Positions 17,874-25,548 of a stretch of 64,000 bases of DNA are shown here, piece by piece. The stretch is from contig NZ_FCOC02000001.1 in the NCBI RefSeq assembly GCF_001544455.2, positions 1 through 64,000 of the forward strand, given 5' to 3'. The translations under genes and the position numbers were made by a program. The first letter of the stretch is position 1, and every line of letters begins with the position of its first letter. The DNA comes from Caballeronia sordidicola. Its GTDB lineage: Bacteria > Pseudomonadota > Gammaproteobacteria > Burkholderiales > Burkholderiaceae. A model generated the notes under the pieces. That model searched no databases and had not been told where the DNA came from. It saw only the letters and a list, made by a program, of their open reading frames with translations.

Positions 17874-19372
17874 ATCAGGACCTCGATGGTCAAAAGGGTC
17901 ATCGCCAGTGAAACTGCATGGCGAAGAATGGCGAGCGTGGCCGAGAGCGGATCGGCGACATCGGGTGGAACCTGAAGCGCCCCCGGCTCCACGCCGGCAT
18001 TGCCCGCAATGCGCGTGGCGATCGCGCGGCAACCGCGCACCAGTGCTTCGAGAGCGGCATCTTGTGCGACCGTCGCATGAGCGGGATGCTCGGCAACGAG
18101 CGCATCGGCAAGCTGCATCAAAGCTATACCGCCGCCTGCCACAACGCCATGCGCGGCAGCGCGCGTAGCGGCAAGCGCGGCGCTCGCGCCATCGATACAT
18201 TCCGCTGTTTCCCACGCTGTGCGCCCCGCCACGCGTAATTCGCCCCAGCCGCCGCCCATGCGCGCAGCGCGGCGCAGCAGCCGTTCACGATCAAGCGCCA
18301 CGTAGCGTTGCGCGGCCGCCTCGCGGGTAATCAGGTCACGCCGGTTGGCGATGGTCTCGCGCTCGCCCGCCGGTTCGACAAAGATCGCTCGTCCGCCCTG
18401 CACGATCAATCGGCCGGCGCGGCCGAGCATCGCGGGACGAACCCGTTCAATCGATATGCCCGTTTCCTCGCTGACGAGCGTGGCGCCGGTCATCGCGCAT
18501 AGGTCTTCGAGCACATGCATTGCGCTCAGGCCCGTGTCCGCGGGCAACAGCCCCAACACATGCATGCCAAGACCCGCGCGATTGGCGGCCAGCGTGGCGC
18601 GCGCCGCGCCCTGAATGCCGCGCGCGACCACCACAAGCGACTTCGCGCGCGAAACGAACTGCTCCATCACGCGCGCAAGCGGCCCGAAATCGTCCAGTAT
18701 CTCGTTGACCACCAGCACGTGCACGCCATCCATCTCGATGCGCGCACCTTGTTCCCTTACCGTCACACCCGCGCGATCCGCCTGGACTTCCATGCAAAAG
18801 CCCGCGAACTGCGCGAGTTCGACGCCGGGCCGATAGCCTTCGACAACCGAGATCGCACCTTCATCGCAAAGCGCCTCCGGCATCTGCGCGACGCTCGCCG
18901 CGATATCGGCGTGATCACAGGCGCTGTGCGCCATCGCACAGGCGCCGGGCGACTCGCGGCGCTGGCGCTCGAGCAACGCCGGCAAACGCGCCGCCAGTTC
19001 GCCAAGCGCTCGCGCAAGCAGCCCCGGAGAGACACCTTGTTCCACGCGTTTCGCGGCCACGGCATGCATCGAAATGGCCATGCATGCAATACGTGCCGTG
19101 CCGTCGCCAAGTTCTCGCTGCGCGTCCCACAACGCGTCGCGCAAAATGCGTGGCGCAACCGACCACGCGCCTTCCTCCTGAGCAATCTGACGCGCGATCG
19201 CAAGACCGTTGTTTGCGTGGCGCGGACCGCCCGAGCCGCCGTCATACATCAGGCCCCGCCCGAGCGGTCCAAGCGACGCGCCGATCGCCCGCTCGCACTG
19301 CGCGAGCGACTTCACCACGATTGCACGCGCGGCGTCGCCTGTGAGAATGAGGCTTGTATGGAGGGTCTTCAT
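17867..19372 (-). CDS. Divergent GroEL/Cpn60-like chaperonin embedded in a Pxp/ABC operon
   Basis: A 501-residue protein (GroEL is about 548) alignable by eye along its whole length. The first equatorial segment has GASLGPLGRG (GroEL TLGPKGRN) at residues 31-40 and LGDGT at 88-92. The second has LAATRAAAHGVVAGGGIALMQLA at about 400-421 and the final DPLSATLAILRHAVSLAMTLL helix. GroEL Asp87 is kept (Asp90 here). The residue matching Asp52 is Asn55, and the residue matching catalytic Asp398 is Ala398. The threonines after GDGT become Ala-Arg. The C-terminal GGM tail is absent and no groES is nearby. It lies ten bases after pxpA without its own clear ribosome-binding site. The role is unknown; a dedicated folding or scaffold protein is possible. 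Confidence 0.85.
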   Translation of the reverse strand: MKTLHTSLILTGDAARAIVVKSLAQCERAIGASLGPLGRGLMYDGGSGGPRHANNGLAIARQIAQEEGAWSVAPRILRDALWDAQRELGDGTARIACMAISMHAVAAKRVEQGVSPGLLARALGELAARLPALLERQRRESPGACAMAHSACDHADIAASVAQMPEALCDEGAISVVEGYRPGVELAQFAGFCMEVQADRAGVTVREQGARIEMDGVHVLVVNEILDDFGPLARVMEQFVSRAKSLVVVARGIQGAARATLAANRAGLGMHVLGLLPADTGLSAMHVLEDLCAMTGATLVSEETGISIERVRPAMLGRAGRLIVQGGRAIFVEPAGERETIANRRDLITREAAAQRYVALDRERLLRRAARMGGGWGELRVAGRTAWETAECIDGASAALAATRAAAHGVVAGGGIALMQLADALVAEHPAHATVAQDAALEALVRGCRAIATRIAGNAGVEPGALQVPPDVADPLSATLAILRHAVSLAMTLLTIEVLIC

Positions 19373-19382
19373 GCGGCGCGCG

Positions 19383-20108
19383 TCAGAGCCTGTCCGCTAC
19401 GGCGTCATACACTGCTTTCGCCAACGCCACCGCGCCGGGGGTGTCGCTGTGAACACAGATGGAATCCGCCGCCACCTTGACGGTGCGGCCATTGATGGAT
19501 TTCGCCGTATGTTCGTCGAGCGCGCGCAGCACGCGCTCCACCGCGTCTTCCGGCGCGACAGGATCATGCTTCATGGTGATGATCTGGCGGCCTTCGTCGT
19601 CGTAGTCGAGATCCGAATAGAACTCGCAGGCGTAGCTGATCTTGCGCTCGTCGAATACGCGAGTCATCTCGCTGTCCGAGCAGCCGATGACCGGCAAGCC
19701 CAGCGCAATGGCGGCGTCCGCGATGCCTTCGGCGACAGGGGCATATTTCATCGCCATGCCCATCAGTGCGCCGTGCGGCTTGATGTGCGAAAGCTGCATG
19801 CCTTCCGCGTCGAGGAACGCGCGCAGCGCGCCGGTCTGGTACAGCACGAGCGCTGCGGTTTCGTCGCGCGACAACTTCATTTCACGCCGGCCGAAGCCTT
19901 CCCGGTCCGGCAATCCCGGATGCGAACCAACCTTGACGCCATGGCGCTTCGCTGCTCGAACGGTCCGCCACATGACATTCGGATCCGACGCATGAAAACC
20001 GCACGCGACGTTCGCGTGAGTCACGAAGGGCATCACATCTTCGTCGTCGCCGAGGTGATAGATCCCAAACGCCTCGCCCATGTCGCAGTTGATCGTGAGT
20101 TTGTTCAT
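19383..20108 (-). CDS. pxpA: PxpA/LamB/YcsF-family subunit of 5-oxoprolinase-like enzyme
   Basis: A 241-residue protein with the complete LamB/YcsF pattern: NCDMGEAFG at residues 7-15, ANVACGFHASDP near 33, VKVGSHPGLPDREGFGRR near 58, the HIKPHGALM motif near 110, and a late ICVHSDTPGA. PxpA hydrolyses the activated lactam produced by PxpBC. It is the first gene of the minus-strand operon. A GGAAAGG site precedes its ATG, and its upstream region carries a copy of the GntR operator-like motif. The substrate may be 5-oxoproline or another lactam or amide. Confidence 0.9.
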   Translation of the reverse strand: MNKLTINCDMGEAFGIYHLGDDEDVMPFVTHANVACGFHASDPNVMWRTVRAAKRHGVKVGSHPGLPDREGFGRREMKLSRDETAALVLYQTGALRAFLDAEGMQLSHIKPHGALMGMAMKYAPVAEGIADAAIALGLPVIGCSDSEMTRVFDERKISYACEFYSDLDYDDEGRQIITMKHDPVAPEDAVERVLRALDEHTAKSINGRTVKVAADSICVHSDTPGAVALAKAVYDAVADRL

Positions 20109-20187
20109 GGATTGCCTTTCCTTCGCTGTCTGGCGGCTTTCGCCGCGTCAGTATTGCAATTTCAGCTGACGTTTCGCTGCTTTCGAT

Positions 20188-20206
20188 GAGATATGATATA
20201 TCGCAA
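20188..20206. promoter_or_regulatory. Putative GntR operator, copy 1 (pxpA side)
   Basis: GAGATATGATATATCGCAA contains the core ATATGATATATC. The same core appears in inverse orientation at 20371-20389 and again upstream of the GntR gene. It lies about 80 bases before the pxpA start. Confidence 0.65.
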
Positions 20207-20370
20207 TTTCACTGGAAAAAAATAATTTCATGGTGCATGAAAATTCGGCGAACCCACGTACGGCATTAGCTTCCGGCGTTCACCGCGCATCTCCACGAAG
20301 CTCGCAAAAATTCCTGGTGACATCGATTTTTTACGACTCGACACGCGGTTTTGACGTGTTATTCTTGTTG

Positions 20371-20389
20371 CATGATATATCATATCTCG
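20371..20389. promoter_or_regulatory. Putative GntR operator, copy 2 (kinase side)
   Basis: CATGATATATCATATCTCG is the inverse of copy 1: its reverse complement contains GAGATATGATATATC. It ends 29 bases before the kinase start codon and overlaps the likely -10 region, a position suited to repression. Confidence 0.65.
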
Positions 20390-20418
20390 TCAATTTTTGA
20401 AGGTTCAGGGGATAGGTA

Positions 20419-21504
20419 ATGAGCGAGCTGGAAGCGAACGTCGACAGCGAACTTGCGGAGTCGGTGAACGACATCCTGCGGGTGGCGGCTGAGGAAGTGC
20501 CTATCGAGGACGCGCAGAAAACCGTGGCGGTTCACTATGGAATCAGCGGTTCGGTGTCGCGGCTGACCAGCGAGCGCGATCAGAACTTCAAAATCGACGC
20601 TGACGATGGTCACGAATACGCGCTCAAGATCAGCAACCCGGTCGAGGATCCGACCATCAATGATTTCCAGGTCCGCGCCCTGCTCCACGTCGAGTCGGTC
20701 GACCCGCCGCTGCCCGTGCCGCGCGTCACGAGAGCGCTCGACGGCCATGCGCATTTGCGTCTTGCGTACGGACACCATGCGGAGCGCGCCGTGCGGCTGC
20801 TTTCATACCTGCCGGGCGTGCCGCTCTACACGGTCGAGCGAAGCGCCGCCCAGCGCCAGCAACTAGGCGCACTGCTCGCGCGGCTGGGACTTGCGTTGCG
20901 GGGCTTCTTTCATAGCGCGGCCGGCCACGACCTTGCCTGGGACATCAAGAACGCAAGCCGCCTGCGCACGCTGATCACGCATATTCCCGACGCCTCGCGC
21001 CGCCAGATGGTCGAGGCGTTCCTGGATAACTTCGAGCGTCACGCGCAACACGTGCTTCCGCGCTTGCGCGCTCAAGTCGTACACAACGACCTCAATCCGC
21101 ACAACGTTCTGGTTGATCCAGCGGACCACGATCGCATTGCTGGAATCCTCGACTTTGGCGACATGGTGCATACGGCGCTTATCAACGACGTCGCCGTGGG
21201 CGCCTCGTATCACATGAGCGGCGTGGGTCCTGAAGATCCGTGGGATTGCATCGCACAATTCGTCGCGGCGTATCACGCGGTGTCGCCGCTGGAGCCGGTC
21301 GAACTGGATCTCCTGTATGACCTGATTGCAGCGCGTTTTGTGCTGACGGTATCGATCACCGGCTGGCGGGCCGCGCGTTATCCGGAGAACAGCGCATATA
21401 TCCTGAAGAACAATGCCAGCGCCTGGAACGGCCTCGCGCATCTGTCAACCCTGCGGCGTGACGAGGCGCAGCAGCGCCTGCGCGCCGCATGCAACATGGA
21501 GTGA
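20419..21504 (+). CDS. Hydroxylysine-kinase-like APH-fold phosphotransferase
   Basis: A 361-residue protein of the aminoglycoside-phosphotransferase/choline-kinase fold. It has the catalytic loop VVHNDLNPHNVLV near residue 220 and the metal-binding ILDFGDM near residue 245, with an N-lobe containing YALKISNP near residue 72. The closest recognisable group is the hydroxylysine kinase (AGPHD1-like) set. This fits the next gene, a class III aminotransferase of the phospho-lyase type, since the two act in sequence on 5-hydroxylysine. The pair is divergent from the Pxp operon and shares its operator motif. Kinase specificity is inferred from context. Confidence 0.75.
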   Translation: MSELEANVDSELAESVNDILRVAAEEVPIEDAQKTVAVHYGISGSVSRLTSERDQNFKIDADDGHEYALKISNPVEDPTINDFQVRALLHVESVDPPLPVPRVTRALDGHAHLRLAYGHHAERAVRLLSYLPGVPLYTVERSAAQRQQLGALLARLGLALRGFFHSAAGHDLAWDIKNASRLRTLITHIPDASRRQMVEAFLDNFERHAQHVLPRLRAQVVHNDLNPHNVLVDPADHDRIAGILDFGDMVHTALINDVAVGASYHMSGVGPEDPWDCIAQFVAAYHAVSPLEPVELDLLYDLIAARFVLTVSITGWRAARYPENSAYILKNNASAWNGLAHLSTLRRDEAQQRLRAACNME

Positions 21505-21509
21505 TTTCG

Positions 21510-22847
21510 ATGGTCAAGCCCTTGATGGTCAATGCGTTCAACCCTGCGAACGCCGAACGTCTCGATGCGCCCTTGCGCGCATTGCTCGAACGCAGGCAGC
21601 GCGTGCTCGGGCCATCGTACAAGCTCTTCTACGAGGAGCCCGTACATCTGGTCCGGGCAGAAGGCGTCCATATGTACGATGCCGAAGGAAACCGCTATCT
21701 GGATGTCTATAACAACGTGCCGTCGGTGAGTCATTGCCATCCGCGCGTGGTGGCGGCGATTGCGAAGCAGGCCGCAACGCTCAATACGCACACCCGCTAT
21801 CTGCACGAACTCATCCTGGACTACGCGGAGAAACTGGTCGCCACCTTCCCGGCGGAACTGTCGAACGTGATGTTCACCTGCACCGGCAGCGAGACGTCGG
21901 ACCTTGCCTTGAGAGTCGCGCGCAATTTCACGGGCGGCACGGGGATCATCGTCACGGAGACGGCTTATCACGGGATCACCAGCGCCGTGTCGGAAATCTC
22001 GCCGTCGCTCGGCGATCACGTTCCGCTCGGCAGTCACGTCCGCACAGTGCCCGCGCCCGATGCCAAGCGCATGGGCGATGCCGATGTCGGCAAGACTTTC
22101 GCTGCGAACGTGGAAGCCGCCATTGCCGATCTCGCGCGGCACGGCGTACGCACTGCAGCCCTGATCGTGGATACGATTTTTTCAAGCGACGGCGTCTACG
22201 CCGATCCGGCCGGTTTCCTCGCGCCCGCGGTCGACGCAATCCATCGCGCGGGCGGCGTTTTCATTGCCGATGAAGTCCAGCCCGGCTTTGGCCGCACAGG
22301 CGACAGCATGTGGGGGTTCCAGCGGCACGGCGTGCTCCCCGATCTCGTGATCCTCGGCAAGCCGATGGGCAACGGCATCCCCATCGCGGGACTCGTTGCG
22401 AAACCGGAAGTCTTGCAGGACTTCGCGTTGAAGGCGCGCTACTTCAATACGTTTGGCGGCAATCCGGTGTCTTGCGCGGCGGCGCTTGCCGTGCTCGAAG
22501 TCATCGAGCAAGAGCAATTGATGGCGAACGCGAAGAAGGTCGGGCGTTATATGAAGGACGGCCTGGAGGCGCTTGCACAGCAATTCCCGTCGATAGGCGC
22601 CGTGCGCGGCGCGGGATTTTTCATCGGCGCGGATCTGGTCAGCGATCCGGCAAACGCGACGCCGGATCCGGCGTTGGCCACGCGTCTTGTCAATGGATTG
22701 CGCAAACGGCGCATATTGATCGGGGCATCCGGACCGGAAGGCCACGTATTGAAGATTCGTCCGCCACTGCCCTTCTCGATTGAACACGCGGACTTCTTCC
22801 TGAGCGCAATGGAAGACACCCTGCGCGACGAGCAGACTGGAATTTAA
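21510..22847 (+). CDS. Class III aminotransferase-fold PLP enzyme, 5-phosphohydroxylysine phospho-lyase-like
   Basis: A protein of 445 residues from the ATG at 21510, chosen because GGAG lies at 21498-21501 with eight bases of spacing; an in-frame ATG seven codons upstream has no site. Motifs are the cofactor-binding GSETSDLALR near residue 126, FIADEVQPGFGRTG near 250, and the PLP lysine in LGKPMGNGIP near 284. The family includes alanine-glyoxylate aminotransferase 2-like phospho-lyases, which remove phosphate and ammonia from O-phosphohydroxylysine or phosphoethanolamine. The kinase immediately upstream strengthens this assignment, though an ordinary omega-transaminase remains possible. 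Confidence 0.8.
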   Translation: MVKPLMVNAFNPANAERLDAPLRALLERRQRVLGPSYKLFYEEPVHLVRAEGVHMYDAEGNRYLDVYNNVPSVSHCHPRVVAAIAKQAATLNTHTRYLHELILDYAEKLVATFPAELSNVMFTCTGSETSDLALRVARNFTGGTGIIVTETAYHGITSAVSEISPSLGDHVPLGSHVRTVPAPDAKRMGDADVGKTFAANVEAAIADLARHGVRTAALIVDTIFSSDGVYADPAGFLAPAVDAIHRAGGVFIADEVQPGFGRTGDSMWGFQRHGVLPDLVILGKPMGNGIPIAGLVAKPEVLQDFALKARYFNTFGGNPVSCAAALAVLEVIEQEQLMANAKKVGRYMKDGLEALAQQFPSIGAVRGAGFFIGADLVSDPANATPDPALATRLVNGLRKRRILIGASGPEGHVLKIRPPLPFSIEHADFFLSAMEDTLRDEQTGI

Positions 22848-23740
22848 TGCACGACCGCCTTGGCCGCGCGTTTCCGGCGGCCGGGGGATTGGGATTCTTC
22901 GAACGCACCTGTAGCCGGCGCGAGGCTGGCATCGGTTGCGCTGGCTGCATCGCTCAAGTCGGTGCCCGGTTCGAACCCGGCTTCCGCGCCCGGCACGACC
23001 AGCATGCCGAGGCGGGGCCGCAGTGCATCGCCCGCGGCAACCAGATCTTCCACGATCATCTTGCGCACTCTCGCAGCGTCGCCGTCCTCTATCGCCTGAA
23101 CAATCTCCCGGTGATGCAGGTTTGCGTGCTCGCCACCATAGTCGGGGGCATCGAGTAGTCCGTAGAACACCGGGCCAACCTGCCCCCACAGGTTCTGAAT
23201 CAACTCAAGCAACCGCGGGAGCTTCGCTTTCCGATAAATATCGAAGTGAAACTTCTCATTGAGTTCGCGATACGTTGTCTTCTCGCCCCGCTCTATGGTC
23301 TTGTCCATTGCAACAAGCGTCTTCTTCAGGCGTGCAGTATCGGCGGCACGGAAATGCGCAGTCGCGACCTCCCCAGCGAGCCCTTCGAGTTCGCAACGGA
23401 TACGATAGATTTCCGCGAAGTTTTCGGGCGACAACGACGGCACCACGATGGTGCGATTTGGCAACATGACAAGGAGACGCTCGGCGACGAGGCGCTGCAG
23501 CGCTTCACGAACCGGCGTGGTCGAAATGCCGTAACGCTCCGCCAGGGAGCGAATGATGAAAACCTGCCCGGGGTGAAAGGTCCCTGATATCAAACCGCCC
23601 TTAAGGATCGCGTACGTCCGATCGTTAAGGTTTTGATGTTCGAGCTTGTCTTGATGCATTCGGCGCAACCGTCCATGAGGAGAATCCGGGATACCTTTCA
23701 TGATGTAAAGCCAGGTTTGACGCGGCTTCACCATGATCAT
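22844..23740 (-). CDS. GntR/FCD-family transcriptional regulator
   Basis: Up to 298 residues; starts at 23701 or 23659 are also possible and would be closer to the family's usual beginning (HQNLNDRTYAIL). The N-terminal winged helix contains LAERYGISTTPVREALQRL. The FCD ligand domain has the metal-site pattern NEKFHFDIYRKA and HHREIVQAIEDGD. After the domain comes a low-complexity tail of about 50 residues ending in RRKRAAKAVVH, which is unusual. A copy of the ATATGATATATC core lies directly before the gene. It likely regulates itself and the divergent operons at 20.2-20.4 kb. It converges with the phospho-lyase gene, overlapping by four bases. Confidence 0.88.
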   Translation of the reverse strand: MIMVKPRQTWLYIMKGIPDSPHGRLRRMHQDKLEHQNLNDRTYAILKGGLISGTFHPGQVFIIRSLAERYGISTTPVREALQRLVAERLLVMLPNRTIVVPSLSPENFAEIYRIRCELEGLAGEVATAHFRAADTARLKKTLVAMDKTIERGEKTTYRELNEKFHFDIYRKAKLPRLLELIQNLWGQVGPVFYGLLDAPDYGGEHANLHHREIVQAIEDGDAARVRKMIVEDLVAAGDALRPRLGMLVVPGAEAGFEPGTDLSDAASATDASLAPATGAFEESQSPGRRKRAAKAVVH

Positions 23741-23744
23741 GGCT

Positions 23745-23760
23745 CGATATGATATATCAA
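23745..23760. promoter_or_regulatory. Putative GntR operator, copy 3 (own promoter)
   Basis: CGATATGATATATCAA repeats the ATATGATATATC core found twice at 20.2-20.4 kb. It sits immediately upstream of the longest start of the GntR gene, consistent with autoregulation. Confidence 0.65.
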
Positions 23761-23841
23761 GTGTGCAGGATCGACGGTGGATTCAGGCCGTTCGTCGCTT
23801 GCTCAACACGCGTTCCCCTAGCGCCATCAAAACGGCGCAAA

Positions 23842-24567
23842 TCACAACTCCGCGAGTTTCCCGCTGTCCAGTATCTTCACCTGCCTGCCCTTCATCACGA
23901 TCACGCCGTCCCTTTGCAGCTTTGAAAACATACGGCTGACGGTTTCCAGTTTCAGTCCGAGATAGCTGCCGATTTCTTCCCTCGTCATTCGCAGATTGAA
24001 CTCCGCGGCCGAATAACCGCGCGCCTTCATTCTCGACGACAGGTTTATCAGGAACGTGGCCACGCGCTGTTCGGCGGTCATGGTGCCCAGCAGCATCATG
24101 AGATGCGCGCCGCGCACGATCTCGCCGCTCATCATGTGATGCACATGCTGTTGTACTGCCTTGAAGTCGTAGCACAGGTTTTCCAGCAGGTCGTAGGGGA
24201 TCACGCAGACCTGGCTGTCTTCCAGTGCGACCGCGTCGCAGTTCTGCCTGCCCGCGTACACGCCGTCGAGTCCAAGCGGTTCTCCGGCAATGTGAAAGCC
24301 CGTGACCTGCTCGCGGTCGTCGCGAAAGATGATCGTCTTGAAGCAGCCAACGCGGACCGCGTAAACGCTTTTGAACGTATCGCCGGCGCGAAACAGCGTC
24401 TCGCCGCGCCGCACGAGCCGCCTTGTGCACACGATGGAATCCAGTTGACCAAGCGACGCTCCGGGCAGCCGCGTCGACATCAGGATGGTGCTCAGCGAAC
24501 AGATTGGACAGTCGATAACCGGAGGCCGCTCCGGGTACGTCTGTTCCGCGCGGGTCGAACGGGTCAT
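23842..24567 (-). CDS. FNR-type Crp/Fnr regulator with an altered iron-sulfur ligand set
   Basis: A 241-residue protein aligning well with E. coli FNR: effector domain with GETLFRAGDTFKSVYAVR, a long dimerisation helix, and the recognition helix LKLETVSRMFSKL, whose Glu and Ser-Arg residues predict a TTGAT-N4-ATCAA target. Cysteines occur at 20, 23, 47, 75, 110, 121 and 132. Cys20, Cys23 and Cys121 match FNR ligands 20, 23 and 122. The position of FNR Cys29 is leucine, so a standard four-cysteine cluster is not evident; Cys47 could substitute. An FNR-like box lies 67-80 bases before the start, suggesting autoregulation. It is divergent from the CBS-domain gene. Confidence 0.88.
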   Translation of the reverse strand: MTRSTRAEQTYPERPPVIDCPICSLSTILMSTRLPGASLGQLDSIVCTRRLVRRGETLFRAGDTFKSVYAVRVGCFKTIIFRDDREQVTGFHIAGEPLGLDGVYAGRQNCDAVALEDSQVCVIPYDLLENLCYDFKAVQQHVHHMMSGEIVRGAHLMMLLGTMTAEQRVATFLINLSSRMKARGYSAAEFNLRMTREEIGSYLGLKLETVSRMFSKLQRDGVIVMKGRQVKILDSGKLAEL

Positions 24568-24633
24568 GAGATGGAGTGAGCCTAAGGCTGACGGGACTCA
24601 CACCATTGTTGCCGCGCAAACCCGGAAACAGCA

Positions 24634-24647
24634 TTGATTCGAATCAC
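24634..24647. promoter_or_regulatory. FNR-like box upstream of the FNR-type gene
   Basis: TTGATTCGAATCAC matches TTGAT-N4-ATCAA at nine of ten positions. It is 67-80 bases from the start of the regulator gene on its left. It is a candidate autoregulatory site. Confidence 0.55.
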
Positions 24648-24755
24648 TTTAGCCCATGCCGCCGGCAGGGATATCCATACGCGGCCGCGCTGTGATTCGC
24701 TGGGCCCGCGCCGTGGTATCAAGGACAAACGTACAGAACAGGAAGGCCGACATAC

Positions 24756-24769
24756 TTGACTTGAGTCAA
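24756..24769. promoter_or_regulatory. FNR/CRP-type palindrome upstream of the CBS gene
   Basis: TTGACTTGAGTCAA is a perfect palindrome of the form TTGAC-N4-GTCAA, a known variant arrangement for FNR-family regulators. It is about 87 bases before the CBS-BON gene start, in activating range for its promoter. Confidence 0.5.
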
Positions 24770-24855
24770 AACCAGCGCGGGCCGTTGACCCACAATTCCT
24801 ATCGTTAGCAGGTTTGAAAGAAAGACCGGCCCGCGCCGGAAATCAGGAGAAGCAT

Positions 24856-25548
24856 ATGCGCGCACTTGACGTCATGACCCGTGCGGTAATCACGGTCAAA
24901 CCGGAAACATCGGTGCGGGACGCCGCTGCCCTATTCGCCGAGAATCACATCAGCGGCGCACCCGTGGTGGATGACGAGGGCCGCTTGATCGGCATGATCA
25001 CCGAGGGCGACCTGATTCATCGGATCGAAACGGGCACGCAAACCCGGCGCCGCTCATGGTGGCTCGATTTCTTTTCTTCCACGCGAGATCTTGCCGCCAC
25101 CTATATCAAGGAGAACGCGCGATCGGTGAGGGACGTCATGACGGAAAAAGTGATTTCCGTGCGCGAAGGTACGCCGGTCAGCGAAATCGCGGATCTGCTT
25201 GAGCGGCATCGAATCAAACGGGTTCCGGTTGTCTACGACGGAGAGCTTCTTGGGATCGTCAGCCGGGCGAACCTGGTGAAGGCGCTGGCAAGCGTGCCGA
25301 AGGAAACCGCGTCCGCTCAGCCCGATGCCGATGAGGCAATCCGCAATGCTGTCCTTCGCGAACTTGCGAATCATCGCTGGGCATTGGCTGCGGAGAACGT
25401 CATTGTGAATGCAGGCACGGTCCATCTGTGGGGCGTTGTCACCTCGGTCGAGCAGGCGCGCGCCATGTGCGTTGCCGCGGAAAACGTGCCAGGCGTCAAA
25501 GGCGTTGAGGATCATACGGACTTTCCGGTGGTGATTCCCGCCATGTGA
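24856..25548 (+). CDS. CBS-domain pair with C-terminal BON domain
   Basis: A protein of 230 residues from the ATG at 24856, chosen for the AGGAGA directly upstream; a longer frame begins 14 codons earlier. The first CBS motif (DVMTRAVITVKPETSVRDAA) is at residues 4-23. The second (VRDVMTEKVISVREG) begins near residue 92. A BON domain follows at about 160-225 (VIVNAGTVHLWGVVTSVEQA). CBS domains bind adenine nucleotides, and BON domains associate with membranes or phospholipids. Such proteins often belong to low-oxygen or energy-stress responses in Burkholderiaceae, matching the FNR-like palindrome upstream. The exact partner is unknown. Confidence 0.88.
   Translation: MRALDVMTRAVITVKPETSVRDAAALFAENHISGAPVVDDEGRLIGMITEGDLIHRIETGTQTRRRSWWLDFFSSTRDLAATYIKENARSVRDVMTEKVISVREGTPVSEIADLLERHRIKRVPVVYDGELLGIVSRANLVKALASVPKETASAQPDADEAIRNAVLRELANHRWALAAENVIVNAGTVHLWGVVTSVEQARAMCVAAENVPGVKGVEDHTDFPVVIPAM

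Larger units (their letters stand above)
20109..20418. promoter_or_regulatory. Divergent promoter region of the Pxp/chaperonin and kinase/aminotransferase operons
   Basis: This 310-base AT-rich region separates the two divergent operons. It contains two oppositely oriented copies of the same operator-like sequence, one near each operon. A plausible TTGACG element at 20351-20356 is followed 16-18 bases later by AT-rich sequence inside the right operator, so a bound repressor would block the rightward promoter. No gene was found in it. Confidence 0.6.

Noticed and set aside
17874..18215. N-terminal extension of the ABC ATPase gene
   Set aside because: The extra 114 codons overlap the chaperonin-like gene in another frame and are Arg/Cys-rich. 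The ATG at 17873 gives a normal PotA-type protein.
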